The notes under the pieces: generated by a model
The model's database searches: none
What the model saw: the letters and a program-made list of their open reading frames with translations, nothing else
What the model was told of the DNA's origin: nothing
In this document: in pieces, positions 7,384 to 14,044 of the stretch
Layout: each line of letters opens with the position of its first letter
Numbering within the stretch: the first letter of the stretch is position 1
Translations under genes and position numbers: made by a program
Origin: Collinsella sp.
GTDB taxonomy: Bacteria; Actinomycetota; Coriobacteriia; Coriobacteriales; Coriobacteriaceae
Reading direction: 5' to 3'
DNA: 14,102 nucleotides
Assembly: GCA_019414545.1 (NCBI GenBank)
Contig: DXLV01000009.1
Span: forward strand, 1-14,102

Positions 7384-8223
7384 TTATGCCTCCTCGAGCT
7401 CGAGTCGGTTGTCGGCAATATCCTGGGCGGTTGCGCGGTAGAGCTCGTCGATAAAGGCGACCTTAAAGCTTGCCGGGGCATCGGCGACGGCGGCGGCACG
7501 CGTGCCGGCAACGTTGTAGACGGCGGTGCCGCAGACTGCTGCCGTAAACGGATCGGTAGCACAGGCGTACACGGCCAGCACGCCGCCCTGCGAGCAACCG
7601 CAGCCGGTGATCTTGGACATGAGCGGGCTGCCGCCGTGGGATTTGGCCACGGTCGTGCCGTCGGTAATCAGGTCGACTTCGCCCGAGACCACAACGGCGC
7701 CGCCGGTGTAGCGAGCGAGCGCCACGGCGGCGCCGCGGGCGGCGTCGACCGTGTCGGTGGTATCGACACCACGTACGCGGCTCAGATCGGCCGACTCGCC
7801 CTCAAGACCCCACAGGCCGGAGAGTGCGATGATCTCGGAGGCGTTGCCGCGTACGATGGCGGGCTTGTACTGCTTGAGCTCGTTTACCAGCTGGGTGCGC
7901 AGGCCACCGATGCCCAGACCCACCGGATCGAGCACCCAGGGCTTGCCGGCGTCGTGTGCCGCCTTGGCCGCGCGGGGAATCGTCTGCTCGTAGATGGGGA
8001 AGAGCGTGCCCATGTTGAGATAGATGGCGCCGCCGCCGGCAACGAGCGCCTCGCCCTCGTCGGGCAGATAGACCATGGCGGCCGAACCGCCCACGGCGAG
8101 CTGCGCGTTGGCGACAAAGTCGATCGTCACCGTGTTGGTGATGGAGCCGGCCATCGGATTGGTGGCTCGAATCTCCTCTACGGCCTTGACCATATGTTGC
8201 TTAAGCTGTTCCGAATCAATCAC
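7384..8223 (-). CDS. thiM: Hydroxyethylthiazole kinase ThiM
   Basis: Phosphorylates 4-methyl-5-(2-hydroxyethyl)thiazole with ATP, salvaging thiazole for ThiE (cytoplasmic, ribokinase-like fold). The protein has 279 residues, close to the family norm. Motifs: ITNTVTIDFVANAQLAVG (28-45) for thiazole binding, VLDPVGLG (97-104), IVRGNASEI (123-131) and the catalytic loop TGCGCSQGG (206-214), whose cysteine is the family's conserved one. The start is a GTG at 8223, eight bases after GGAGG; the open frame upstream runs into the terminator and riboswitch and cannot be translated usefully. First gene of the thi operon. No thiD or thiamine transporter is in the window, so the pyrimidine branch must be encoded elsewhere. 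Confidence 0.95.
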   Translation of the reverse strand: MIDSEQLKQHMVKAVEEIRATNPMAGSITNTVTIDFVANAQLAVGGSAAMVYLPDEGEALVAGGGAIYLNMGTLFPIYEQTIPRAAKAAHDAGKPWVLDPVGLGIGGLRTQLVNELKQYKPAIVRGNASEIIALSGLWGLEGESADLSRVRGVDTTDTVDAARGAAVALARYTGGAVVVSGEVDLITDGTTVAKSHGGSPLMSKITGCGCSQGGVLAVYACATDPFTAAVCGTAVYNVAGTRAAAVADAPASFKVAFIDELYRATAQDIADNRLELEEA

Positions 8224-8245
8224 TGCACATGCCTCCTTGGCATAG

Positions 8246-8275
8246 AAAAGGGGCGCTGTGCATAGACAGCGCCCC
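8246..8275 (-). terminator. Intrinsic terminator of the TPP riboswitch
   Basis: On the minus strand a 10-bp GC-rich perfect stem (8266-8275 with 8250-8259, six-base loop) is followed by four T. It lies between the aptamer and the thiM ribosome binding site (GGAGG at 8232-8236). This is the expected place for a ligand-controlled terminator: TPP binding should favour this hairpin. Confidence 0.85.
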
Positions 8276-8287
8276 TGTAAAGGCGGC

Positions 8288-8379
8288 ATGCTCCCTACGC
8301 CAGCATTAACTGACAGGTTCAAAGGATTGGGCCCTATGCCCTCTCAGCCTTGTGGTTTGCACCGCCGGCACTCCCGCAT
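8288..8379 (-). ncRNA. TPP riboswitch (THI element)
   Basis: Read on the minus strand, the three conserved core blocks appear in order: CTGAGA (8347-8342), GAACCTG (8320-8314) and GCGTAGGGA (8300-8292). The outer P1 helix can form from AUGC (8379-8376) with GCAU (8291-8288). The order and spacing fit the thiamine pyrophosphate aptamer. It precedes a terminator and thiM, so it should repress the thi operon by premature termination when TPP is high. Confidence 0.95.
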
Positions 8380-8396
8380 CGAATCTGTTGTTCCCT

Positions 8397-8402
8397 ATAC
8401 TA
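8397..8402 (-). promoter_or_regulatory. Possible -10 box of the thi operon
   Basis: The minus strand reads TAGTAT, about 18 bases upstream of the riboswitch 5' end. The -35 place (8420-8425, CTGTCC) is weak and lies inside arm A of the inverted repeat. Confidence 0.3.
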
Positions 8403-8406
8403 GCGC

Positions 8407-8508
8407 ACCTGCCAATATGGGACAGGTTTATTTTGGCAGGTGGCAACAGGGGCGCTGCATTTTCCCAGATAAAACCTGCCAAGATAAACCTGTCCCTTAT
8501 TGGCAGGT
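8407..8508. repeat. Large inverted repeat with 35-base arms, each itself dyad-symmetric
   Basis: Arm A (8407-8441) and the reverse complement of arm B (8474-8508) differ at only 2 of 35 positions; the spacer is 32 bases. Each arm begins ACCTGCCAA and ends TTGGCAGGT, so it is an inverted repeat on its own, and also holds an internal GGGACAGGT or ACCTGTCCC. In all, ACCTGYC occurs six times in 102 bases. It sits between the divergent thi and HAD genes, with a candidate -10 box 3-4 bases outside each end. It could be a paired operator or a mobile REP/MITE-like element. Confidence 0.85.
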
Positions 8509-8511
8509 CGT

Positions 8512-8517
8512 TACAAT
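8512..8517 (+). promoter_or_regulatory. Possible -10 box of the HAD-lysR transcript
   Basis: TACAAT lies 31 bases before the HAD start codon and 3 bases after arm B. The -35 position (8489-8494, CCTGTC) is weak and inside the arm. Confidence 0.3.
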
Positions 8518-8548
8518 AGACGGGATAAAGAATGACCGAGGGGACCTT

Positions 8549-9457
8549 ATGATCAAACTTGTGCTGACCGATATGGACGATACGCTGATTCCTGCTGGAC
8601 ACGATGGCGCCAGCGACTGCGCCATCGAGGGCATTCATGCCATGCAGGCGGCGGGCCTGCATTTTGGCCCGGTTTCGGGTCGCCAGCCGTCCGCGATGAG
8701 CTGGATGTTCCGCAATCGCTCCGAGTGCTTCTCGACCGGTGCGTTTTGCAACGGCCAGGTGATGTTTGTCGATGGCGAGGCGGTTGCCTCGCGCGCAACT
8801 GATAACGATGCCCTTATGCGCCTGGCCGACTACCTGGAGCAAGAGACCGACGATACCTATTTGAAGGTCTACCGTCTGGGTGATGACTTTTGGGACAACG
8901 ACGCCTATTGCGTGACAAGCGATCCCGAGCGTGTGCGTCACGCCATGGAGTCAGGCGGCAACGCGTGGCTCAAGGGCGAAGAGGCTCCCTGTCGCCCTGT
9001 CGTTGACGATGCCCCGGTATACAAGGCGAATATCTGGAGTGCCCGTTCGCGCGAGGAGCTCGCCGAGCTGCGCGAGCGTGTTGCCGCCGAGGTGCCGGAG
9101 CTCTCGCTCGTGTTTCCCAACAACCGCGTGCGCCTGTTCGACGTTCTTCCGACCGGCTGGGACAAGGGCTGTGCTGCGCTGGAGCTGGCGCGCGCTTTGG
9201 GCCTGACGCCCGACGAGGTGGCCGTATTCGGCGATTCCGATAACGATTTGCCCATGATCGATGCCGTTCCCAATTCCGTTGCAGTCGCCAATGCCAACGA
9301 GGCCGTCACGGCTGCCGCGCGCTGGCATATCGGCGCTGCGGCAGATGATGCGGTTGCCGGGGCTCTGCATCAGATTGCCGCCTGCGCCGCGACGGGGGAG
9401 ATGCCGTCGTTTATGCGTCAGATGGACGCGACGGGTTTCGACGTCACGAACGTCTAG
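8549..9457 (+). CDS. Cof-type HAD-IIB family phosphatase
   Basis: A haloacid-dehalogenase phosphatase, probably acting on sugar phosphates, nucleotides or a cofactor such as PLP; the substrate cannot be inferred. The protein has 302 residues. Motif I is DMDDTL (8-13, nucleophile D8 and acid/base D10), motif II PVSGRQ (41-46), motif III lysine K206 in GWDKG, and motif IV GDSDND (228-233). A C2-type cap lies between motifs II and III. The protein is cytoplasmic. The start at 8549 has GAGGGG five bases upstream; the longer open frame upstream runs through the inverted repeat and is rejected. The lysR gene begins 10 bases after the stop, with its ribosome binding site overlapping the stop codon, so the two are co-transcribed. 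Confidence 0.9.
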   Translation: MIKLVLTDMDDTLIPAGHDGASDCAIEGIHAMQAAGLHFGPVSGRQPSAMSWMFRNRSECFSTGAFCNGQVMFVDGEAVASRATDNDALMRLADYLEQETDDTYLKVYRLGDDFWDNDAYCVTSDPERVRHAMESGGNAWLKGEEAPCRPVVDDAPVYKANIWSARSREELAELRERVAAEVPELSLVFPNNRVRLFDVLPTGWDKGCAALELARALGLTPDEVAVFGDSDNDLPMIDAVPNSVAVANANEAVTAAARWHIGAAADDAVAGALHQIAACAATGEMPSFMRQMDATGFDVTNV

Positions 9458-9467
9458 GGAGAAAGCC

Positions 9468-10364
9468 ATGAAGCTCCAGCAGCTCAGATATGTCGTCAAA
9501 GTTGCCGAATGCGGCAGCATCACCGAGGCCTCGCGCCGGCTCTTTGTGTCGCAGCCTTCGATTACCGCGTCGATCCGCGATCTCGAAAACGAGATGGGTG
9601 TGCACATCTTTGAGCGCACCAACAAGGGCGTCATTGTGTCCGAGGAGGGCGAGACCTTCTTGGGCTATGCGCGCCAGGTACTCGACCAGGCCGACCTGCT
9701 CGAGGGCAAGTACAAAGGCACGTCCGAGCAGGTGCCGCACTTTAGTGTGAGCTGCCAGCATTATTCCTTTGCCGTTAATGCGTTTGTCGATGTAATCCGC
9801 GAGTTCGATGCCGCGCGCTACGACTTTACCCTACGCGAGGAGCAGACCCACGAGATTATCGAGGATGTCGCGCACATGAAAAGCGAGCTGGGCATCCTAT
9901 ATCTGTCCGAGCACAACCGCGAGGTCATCGAGCGCATGCTGGTGGCCAACGAGCTCGTGTTCGAAGGGCTCTTCTGCGCCACGCCGCATGTCTTCGTCTG
10001 CGCCGACCATCCGTTGGCGGACCGCTCCAGCGTGACGCTAGAGGATCTGGAAGACTACCCGTTCCTGTCCTATGAGCAGGGCAGCTATAACTCGTTTTAT
10101 TATTCTGAGGAGCTGACCTCGACCTTTGAGCGTCGCAAGAATATCCGCGTGCGCGACCGTGCGACGCTGTTCAACCTAGCTATGGGCCTTAACGGTTACA
10201 CGGTGTGTTCGGGCGTGATCAGCCATGAACTTAACGGCCCCGGTATTATCTCGATTCCGCTCGATGTAGACGAGTACATGGAGATTGGCATCATCACGCG
10301 CAAGAACACGACACTTACGCGCTACGGGCAGGCCTATATCGAAGCGATTCGTCAGCACATCTAG
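9468..10364 (+). CDS. LysR-family transcriptional regulator
   Basis: A DNA-binding regulator of 298 residues, the usual size for the family. Residues 1-60 form the winged helix-turn-helix (QQLRYVVKVAECGSITEASR onward, then SQPSITASIRDLE, FERTNKG). Residues ~85-290 form the effector-binding domain with two periplasmic-binding-like lobes. AGGGAG lies six bases before the ATG and overlaps the HAD stop. The gene is followed by a 155-base gap rich in palindromes and then a MetE-like gene, so control of methionine or methyl-group metabolism is plausible but inferred. The effector is unknown. Confidence 0.9.
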   Translation: MKLQQLRYVVKVAECGSITEASRRLFVSQPSITASIRDLENEMGVHIFERTNKGVIVSEEGETFLGYARQVLDQADLLEGKYKGTSEQVPHFSVSCQHYSFAVNAFVDVIREFDAARYDFTLREEQTHEIIEDVAHMKSELGILYLSEHNREVIERMLVANELVFEGLFCATPHVFVCADHPLADRSSVTLEDLEDYPFLSYEQGSYNSFYYSEELTSTFERRKNIRVRDRATLFNLAMGLNGYTVCSGVISHELNGPGIISIPLDVDEYMEIGIITRKNTTLTRYGQAYIEAIRQHI

Positions 10365-10406
10365 ACTGCTGCGTTCTGCGCGGGTCAAATCTCTTTATGG
10401 CAGTCC

Positions 10407-10443
10407 AAACTGATATAGGAAGCATCTATATCAAACTGTTATA
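10407..10443. promoter_or_regulatory. Candidate operator: TGATATAG-N7-CTATATCA with flanking direct repeats
   Basis: A perfect 8-bp inverted repeat (10411-10418 with 10426-10433, seven-base spacer). It is overlapped by a direct repeat AAACTGATATA (10407-10417) / AAACTGTTATA (10433-10443), one mismatch, 26 bases apart. It lies ~80-110 bases before the MetE-like start, where LysR-type regulators usually bind. The stretch is AT-rich, and a possible -10 box (TATATT, 10448-10453) follows. Confidence 0.5.
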
Positions 10444-10465
10444 AACATATATTTTACGATGTCCA

Positions 10466-10479
10466 TATGAGCGCTCATA
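10466..10479. promoter_or_regulatory. 14-bp perfect palindrome TATGAGCGCTCATA
   Basis: A fully self-complementary site with no spacer, 41-54 bases before the MetE-like ATG and just after an AT-rich possible -10 region. The place suits a repressor operator near the transcription start. It is distinct from the upstream TGATATAG dyad. Confidence 0.4.
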
Positions 10480-10519
10480 CTCTGTCCCAGTAAAGCAACC
10501 AATGCAAAGGGAGATATCT

Positions 10520-11653
10520 ATGAGCACTTCGATTCAACCGAACGCGCCGTTTCGTGCCGATATCGTCGGCAGTTTTCTTCGTCCGCAGGCTGTAAAGGAC
10601 GCCCGTGCCGCCTATGTCGCGGGTAAACTCGACGCTTCCGGCCTTAAGGCCGTCGAGGACGAGGCCATCCGCGACTTAGTGGCCAAGCAGAAGGCTGCCG
10701 GCCTGCAGGTGATTACCGATGGCGAGTTCCGCCGCAGCTACTGGCACCTCGATTTTATGTGGGGGCTGAACGGCGTCGAGCGTCGCACCTCGCGTACAGG
10801 CTATATGTTCCACGATGAGGAGACTACCGCCGACACTGCCGTGGTAACCGGTCCCATTAACGGCGAGAATCATCCGTTCGTCGAGCACTTCAAATTTGTC
10901 AAGGCGCTCGAGGGGGAGGGCCAGATTGCGCGCCAGACCATTCCGGCACCGATCCAGACGTTCTCCGAAGTCACGCTCGACCGCTGCGATGGCCAGCAGG
11001 AGAGTCTGCACGCCGTCTACAAGACCGACGAAGAGCTCGCCGATGCCATTGCCGCAGCATACCGCACCGTGATTGCCGACCTGTATGCCGCGGGCTGCCG
11101 CAACATCCAGTTTGATGACTGTACCTGGGGTATCTACTGCGACACCGATTTCGTGGCAAAGACCGGTATGAGCCCGGTTGACCTGCAAAAGGTGAGTGAG
11201 CTGGGCGTGGCGCTCAACAACGCCGCCATCGAGGGCAAGCCCGACGATCTGGCTATCAACACGCATGTATGCCGCGGCAACTACCACTCCACCTACGCTT
11301 TTGAGGGCGGCTACGACCCCATCGCGCCGTACCTGTTTGCGCATGAGGACGTTGACGCGTTCTATCTGGAGTTCGACACGCCCCGCGCCGGTGGTTTTGA
11401 GCCGCTCAAGTACGTTGCTCCCGGCAAGAAGGTCGTGCTGGGCTTGGTGACCACCAAGGCGGCAGAGCTCGAGAACGAGGATGTTATCGTCGAGCGCATC
11501 CGCGAGGCGGCAAAGTACGTGCCGCTCGAGAACCTGTATCTGTCTCCGCAGTGTGGCTTTGCCAGCTGCGAGATTGGCAATAAGCTGACCGAGGACGAGC
11601 AGTGGGCAAAGATTGCGCTGGTCAGGCGTATTGCCGAGCGCGTTTGGAAATAG
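10520..11653 (+). CDS. Short cobalamin-independent methionine synthase-like protein (MetE C-terminal domain family)
   Basis: Zinc-dependent methyltransferase of the MetE C-terminal domain family, similar in size to Bacillus YxjG/YxjH (377 residues here), so it lacks the N-terminal half of full MetE. Features: DIVGSFLRP (14-22), DGEFRR (67-72), FDDCTW (198-203), and the four expected zinc ligands H249 and C251 (NTHVCRGN), E284 (YLEFD) and C345 (SPQCGF). It probably methylates homocysteine to methionine in the cytoplasm; the methyl donor of these short forms is uncertain. The start at 10520 has AGGGAG six bases upstream; an in-frame ATG at 10502 would place that motif inside the gene. It follows lysR, with a palindrome-rich gap between. 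Confidence 0.85.
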   Translation: MSTSIQPNAPFRADIVGSFLRPQAVKDARAAYVAGKLDASGLKAVEDEAIRDLVAKQKAAGLQVITDGEFRRSYWHLDFMWGLNGVERRTSRTGYMFHDEETTADTAVVTGPINGENHPFVEHFKFVKALEGEGQIARQTIPAPIQTFSEVTLDRCDGQQESLHAVYKTDEELADAIAAAYRTVIADLYAAGCRNIQFDDCTWGIYCDTDFVAKTGMSPVDLQKVSELGVALNNAAIEGKPDDLAINTHVCRGNYHSTYAFEGGYDPIAPYLFAHEDVDAFYLEFDTPRAGGFEPLKYVAPGKKVVLGLVTTKAAELENEDVIVERIREAAKYVPLENLYLSPQCGFASCEIGNKLTEDEQWAKIALVRRIAERVWK

Positions 11654-11700
11654 CGCTAGCGTTTGCAGGTGGCGGCGCGTGCGAGGTACTGCATATCGCG

Positions 11701-11755
11701 TACAATGGTTCGGATCGTATCGTTCGGGCAGGTTATCCGATATGCCTGATCGCCC
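11701..11755 (+). promoter_or_regulatory. Possible uraA promoter and leader stem
   Basis: TACAAT at 11701-11706 could be a -10 box, though no good -35 is seen. The leader can pair GGGC/AGG (11726-11732) with CCTG (11745-11748) and GCCC (11752-11755). No PyrR-type binding loop is recognised, and no T-run follows. Confidence 0.2.
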
Positions 11756-11775
11756 TTCCATTCGAAAGGACTTCC

Positions 11776-13110
11776 ATGTCCCAATCCTCGACGCCCGCCG
11801 TCACCGATGCCATCTACGATGCATCGTCGCTCGGCCGCCCACGCATGTTCGTGTTGGGTTTGCAACACATGTTTGCGATGTTCGGAGCCACGGTGCTCGT
11901 GCCCGTGCTCACCGGCCTTTCCGTTTCGACGACGCTTCTGTTCGCCGGCATCGGCACACTGCTGTTTCATTTTCTATCGCGCGGTAAGGTGCCCGCGTTC
12001 CTGGGCTCGTCGTTTGCCTTTATCGCGGGTTATGCCGCCATTGCACCCAACGGCGAGGCCGAGCTTTTGCCCTACGCTTGTCTGGGCGTTGCCTGCGCCG
12101 GCCTGCTCTATCCGGTGCTGGCAGCGCTGTTCCGCGCCTTTGGCGCCAAGCGCGTCATGCGCTTCTTCCCGCCGGTGGTGACCGGTCCCATCGTCATTTC
12201 CATCGGCCTGATCTTGGCAAGCTCTGCTATCGCCAACTGCCAGACCAACTGGTTTGTTGCTGCTATTGCCGTTGCCGTGATCATCATCTGCAACATTTGG
12301 GGCCGCGGCATGGTCAAGATCGTGCCGATTCTGCTGGGCGTTGTGGTGAGCTATGCCGTTGCGGCGGTGCTGGGCGAGGTTGATTTTTCGGGGGTTGCCG
12401 CCGCGCCGTGGGTCGGTCTACCTGTCGTGTGGGACAACACCGTGTTCGCGCTCTTTGGACCGCAGTTCGATAGCGGTCTTGCCACGACGGCCATCATCAC
12501 CATCATGCCGCTGGCCTTCGCGACCATGATCGAGCATATCGGCGATATCTCTGCTATCGGTTCGACTTGCGAGTGCAACTACATTGCCGATCCCGGTCTG
12601 CATCGCACGCTGCTCGGCGACGGCCTTGCCACGATTCTGGCTTCGCTCTTTGGCGCTCCGGCCAACACTACGTATGGTGAGAACACCGGCGTGCTCGCCC
12701 TGACGCGCGTGTTCGACCCGCGCGTAATTCGAATTGCCGCGTGTTGCGCCATCGTGCTTTCGTTCTGCCCCAAGTTCGCGGCTGTCATTGCGGCCATGCC
12801 GGCGTGTGTGATCGGCGGTGTGTCGCTCGTGCTCTACGGCATGATCAGCGCTGTGGGCGTCCGCAACCTCATCGAGAACCAGGTCGATTTCCAGAACAAC
12901 CGCAACGTGCTGGTTGCCGCGCTGGTGCTCGTGCTTTCGCTCGGCATCGCGTACAGCACCGCCGGCGCCATCGTGTTGGAGCTCGGCGGCGTGACGATTT
13001 CGCTGTCCGGCATTGCCGTGGGCTCACTGGTGGGCATTGTGCTCAACGCCATCCTGCCGGGTAACGACTTTGAGTTTGATGTCTCCGAGCTTGAGGAGGC
13101 TGCTGAGTAG
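11776..13110 (+). CDS. uraA: UraA-type uracil permease (NCS2 family)
   Basis: Proton-coupled uracil importer of the inner membrane. The protein has 444 residues, close to E. coli UraA (429). It is highly hydrophobic with many membrane segments. Family signatures: VPAFLGSSFAFIAGY (72-86), PLAFATMIEHIGD (245-257) with E253, and the NCS2 motif GAPANTTYGENTGV (293-306) with E302. The spacing of 49 residues between these glutamates equals that between E241 and E290 of UraA, supporting uracil over xanthine or urate. The C terminus is acidic and soluble. The start at 11776 has AAAGGA five bases upstream; the longer open frame overlaps the MetE-like gene and is rejected. The gap to the previous gene is 122 bases, so it may have its own promoter. 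It ends at a strong terminator. Confidence 0.93.
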   Translation: MSQSSTPAVTDAIYDASSLGRPRMFVLGLQHMFAMFGATVLVPVLTGLSVSTTLLFAGIGTLLFHFLSRGKVPAFLGSSFAFIAGYAAIAPNGEAELLPYACLGVACAGLLYPVLAALFRAFGAKRVMRFFPPVVTGPIVISIGLILASSAIANCQTNWFVAAIAVAVIIICNIWGRGMVKIVPILLGVVVSYAVAAVLGEVDFSGVAAAPWVGLPVVWDNTVFALFGPQFDSGLATTAIITIMPLAFATMIEHIGDISAIGSTCECNYIADPGLHRTLLGDGLATILASLFGAPANTTYGENTGVLALTRVFDPRVIRIAACCAIVLSFCPKFAAVIAAMPACVIGGVSLVLYGMISAVGVRNLIENQVDFQNNRNVLVAALVLVLSLGIAYSTAGAIVLELGGVTISLSGIAVGSLVGIVLNAILPGNDFEFDVSELEEAAE

Positions 13111-13135
13111 CAGCTGCGTTCAGCTAAAACAAGAT

Positions 13136-13174
13136 ATGGTGCCCATGCGTATATGCGTGTGGGCACCATTTTTA
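13136..13174 (+). terminator. Intrinsic terminator after uraA
   Basis: A perfect 10-bp stem, ATGGTGCCCA (13136-13145) with 13160-13169, extendable inward by wobble pairs, followed by a run of five T. The T-run overlaps the TAA stop of the convergent esterase gene. On the minus strand the stem follows the esterase directly but has only a weak T-rich tail (CTTGTTTT), so partial two-way use is possible. Confidence 0.9.
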
Positions 13175-13837
13175 ATGTGTCAGTATCCAGTGGATGCCGC
13201 GGGCCATGCGTAAGTCGGTTTGGGCAAAGTGATTGCCGGGGTTGAGCTCCAGCGTTGTTGGAATGCCGCGCTCGACGAGCAACGCTTCCATCGCGCGTGT
13301 GTCGTCGAGTACATGCCGCATCATGCGGTTGGGCGTCTTGGTTTCCTTTTTGCCGAGTGACAGGTAGACGGCTTGCGGGCTGCCGGCAAAAGGGGCCGTG
13401 CTGGCACGGTCGACAAAGTCGGGAAACCATAGCGACCCCGATGCGCTCGCGGCGCGGTCAAAGGCGTCGGTTTGCCAGAGGGACCAGAGTGCGAAGAGGC
13501 CCGCGAGCGAGTAACCGGCAATGCCGCGCCGGGTGGGCGGCTGAGGAAGCGACGACTCGACCTGGGGGATTATCTGATTCAGCAGCTCATCAAGAAAATC
13601 GGCAGCTTGGCCGCCGAAAGGCTCGGCATCGCGTACGGTCCCGTCGCATGCCCAGGGGCTCAGCTCGCGATTCCAATCGAGCCCGCCAATGGTGACGAGG
13701 GCGAATGGCGGACAGTCGAGCTCTCGGCAACACTTATAAACCTCGCTGCCGTCGCCCACGACCACAGGAAGGTAGATGACAGGCGCGCTTTCCGTATGAT
13801 TCGAATAAACGGTTATCTGCTTTTGATGCGCTTCCAT
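13172..13837 (-). CDS. Alpha/beta hydrolase, putative esterase (Esterase D / Fes-like family)
   Basis: A serine esterase of the PF00756 type, 221 residues, compact compared with most members. Visible features are an N-terminal strand region with YLPVVVGDG (22-30), the nucleophile elbow GYSLAG (108-113, Ser110), SASGSLWFPDF (131-141), SLGKKE (160-165, possible acid E165) and GNHF (201-204, His203). No signal peptide is seen, so it is probably cytoplasmic. The start at 13837 is the first ATG and has only a weak GAGAAG upstream. It stands alone, convergent with uraA, and its stop lies in that gene's terminator. The substrate is unknown; siderophore or acetyl-ester hydrolysis are possibilities only. 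Confidence 0.8.
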   Translation of the reverse strand: MEAHQKQITVYSNHTESAPVIYLPVVVGDGSEVYKCCRELDCPPFALVTIGGLDWNRELSPWACDGTVRDAEPFGGQAADFLDELLNQIIPQVESSLPQPPTRRGIAGYSLAGLFALWSLWQTDAFDRAASASGSLWFPDFVDRASTAPFAGSPQAVYLSLGKKETKTPNRMMRHVLDDTRAMEALLVERGIPTTLELNPGNHFAQTDLRMARGIHWILTH

Positions 13838-13945
13838 GACGGGCTTCTCTCAGTGTTGTGATATCGGCAGCCCCAATTGTCGCACGCCAGCGTATGCCGG
13901 TTGGGCTAGACCAAAGACAATCTCGTGCATCCCCTGCGGACGCAT

Positions 13946-13987
13946 ATGGAAAACGCCACCGCCGGAGGGGAGCTCGGCGGTGGCGTT
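13946..13987 (-). terminator. Terminator for a minus-strand gene entering from the right
   Basis: AACGCCACCGCCG (13952-13964) pairs perfectly with 13975-13987, ten-base loop. Read on the minus strand the stem ends in TTTT then CC; on the plus strand the tail is poor. It lies ~60 bases beyond the stop codon at 14045, as expected for the partial gene there. No gene is seen between it and the esterase start. Confidence 0.75.
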
Positions 13988-14044
13988 GTTAAACGGTGCT
14001 GGGGCTCGGGGCCTTCGCGGGAGCTGCCATGTGCGCAGATGCGT

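Noticed and set aside
8448..8457. AGGGGCGCTG shared between the inverted-repeat spacer and the riboswitch terminator arm
   Set aside because: The spacer copy lies upstream of the expected thi transcript start, so it cannot pair in the leader; probably coincidental.
8258..8548. Upstream extension of the HAD frame
   Set aside because: It runs through the riboswitch complement and the inverted repeat; the motif I start and ribosome binding site fix the start at 8549.
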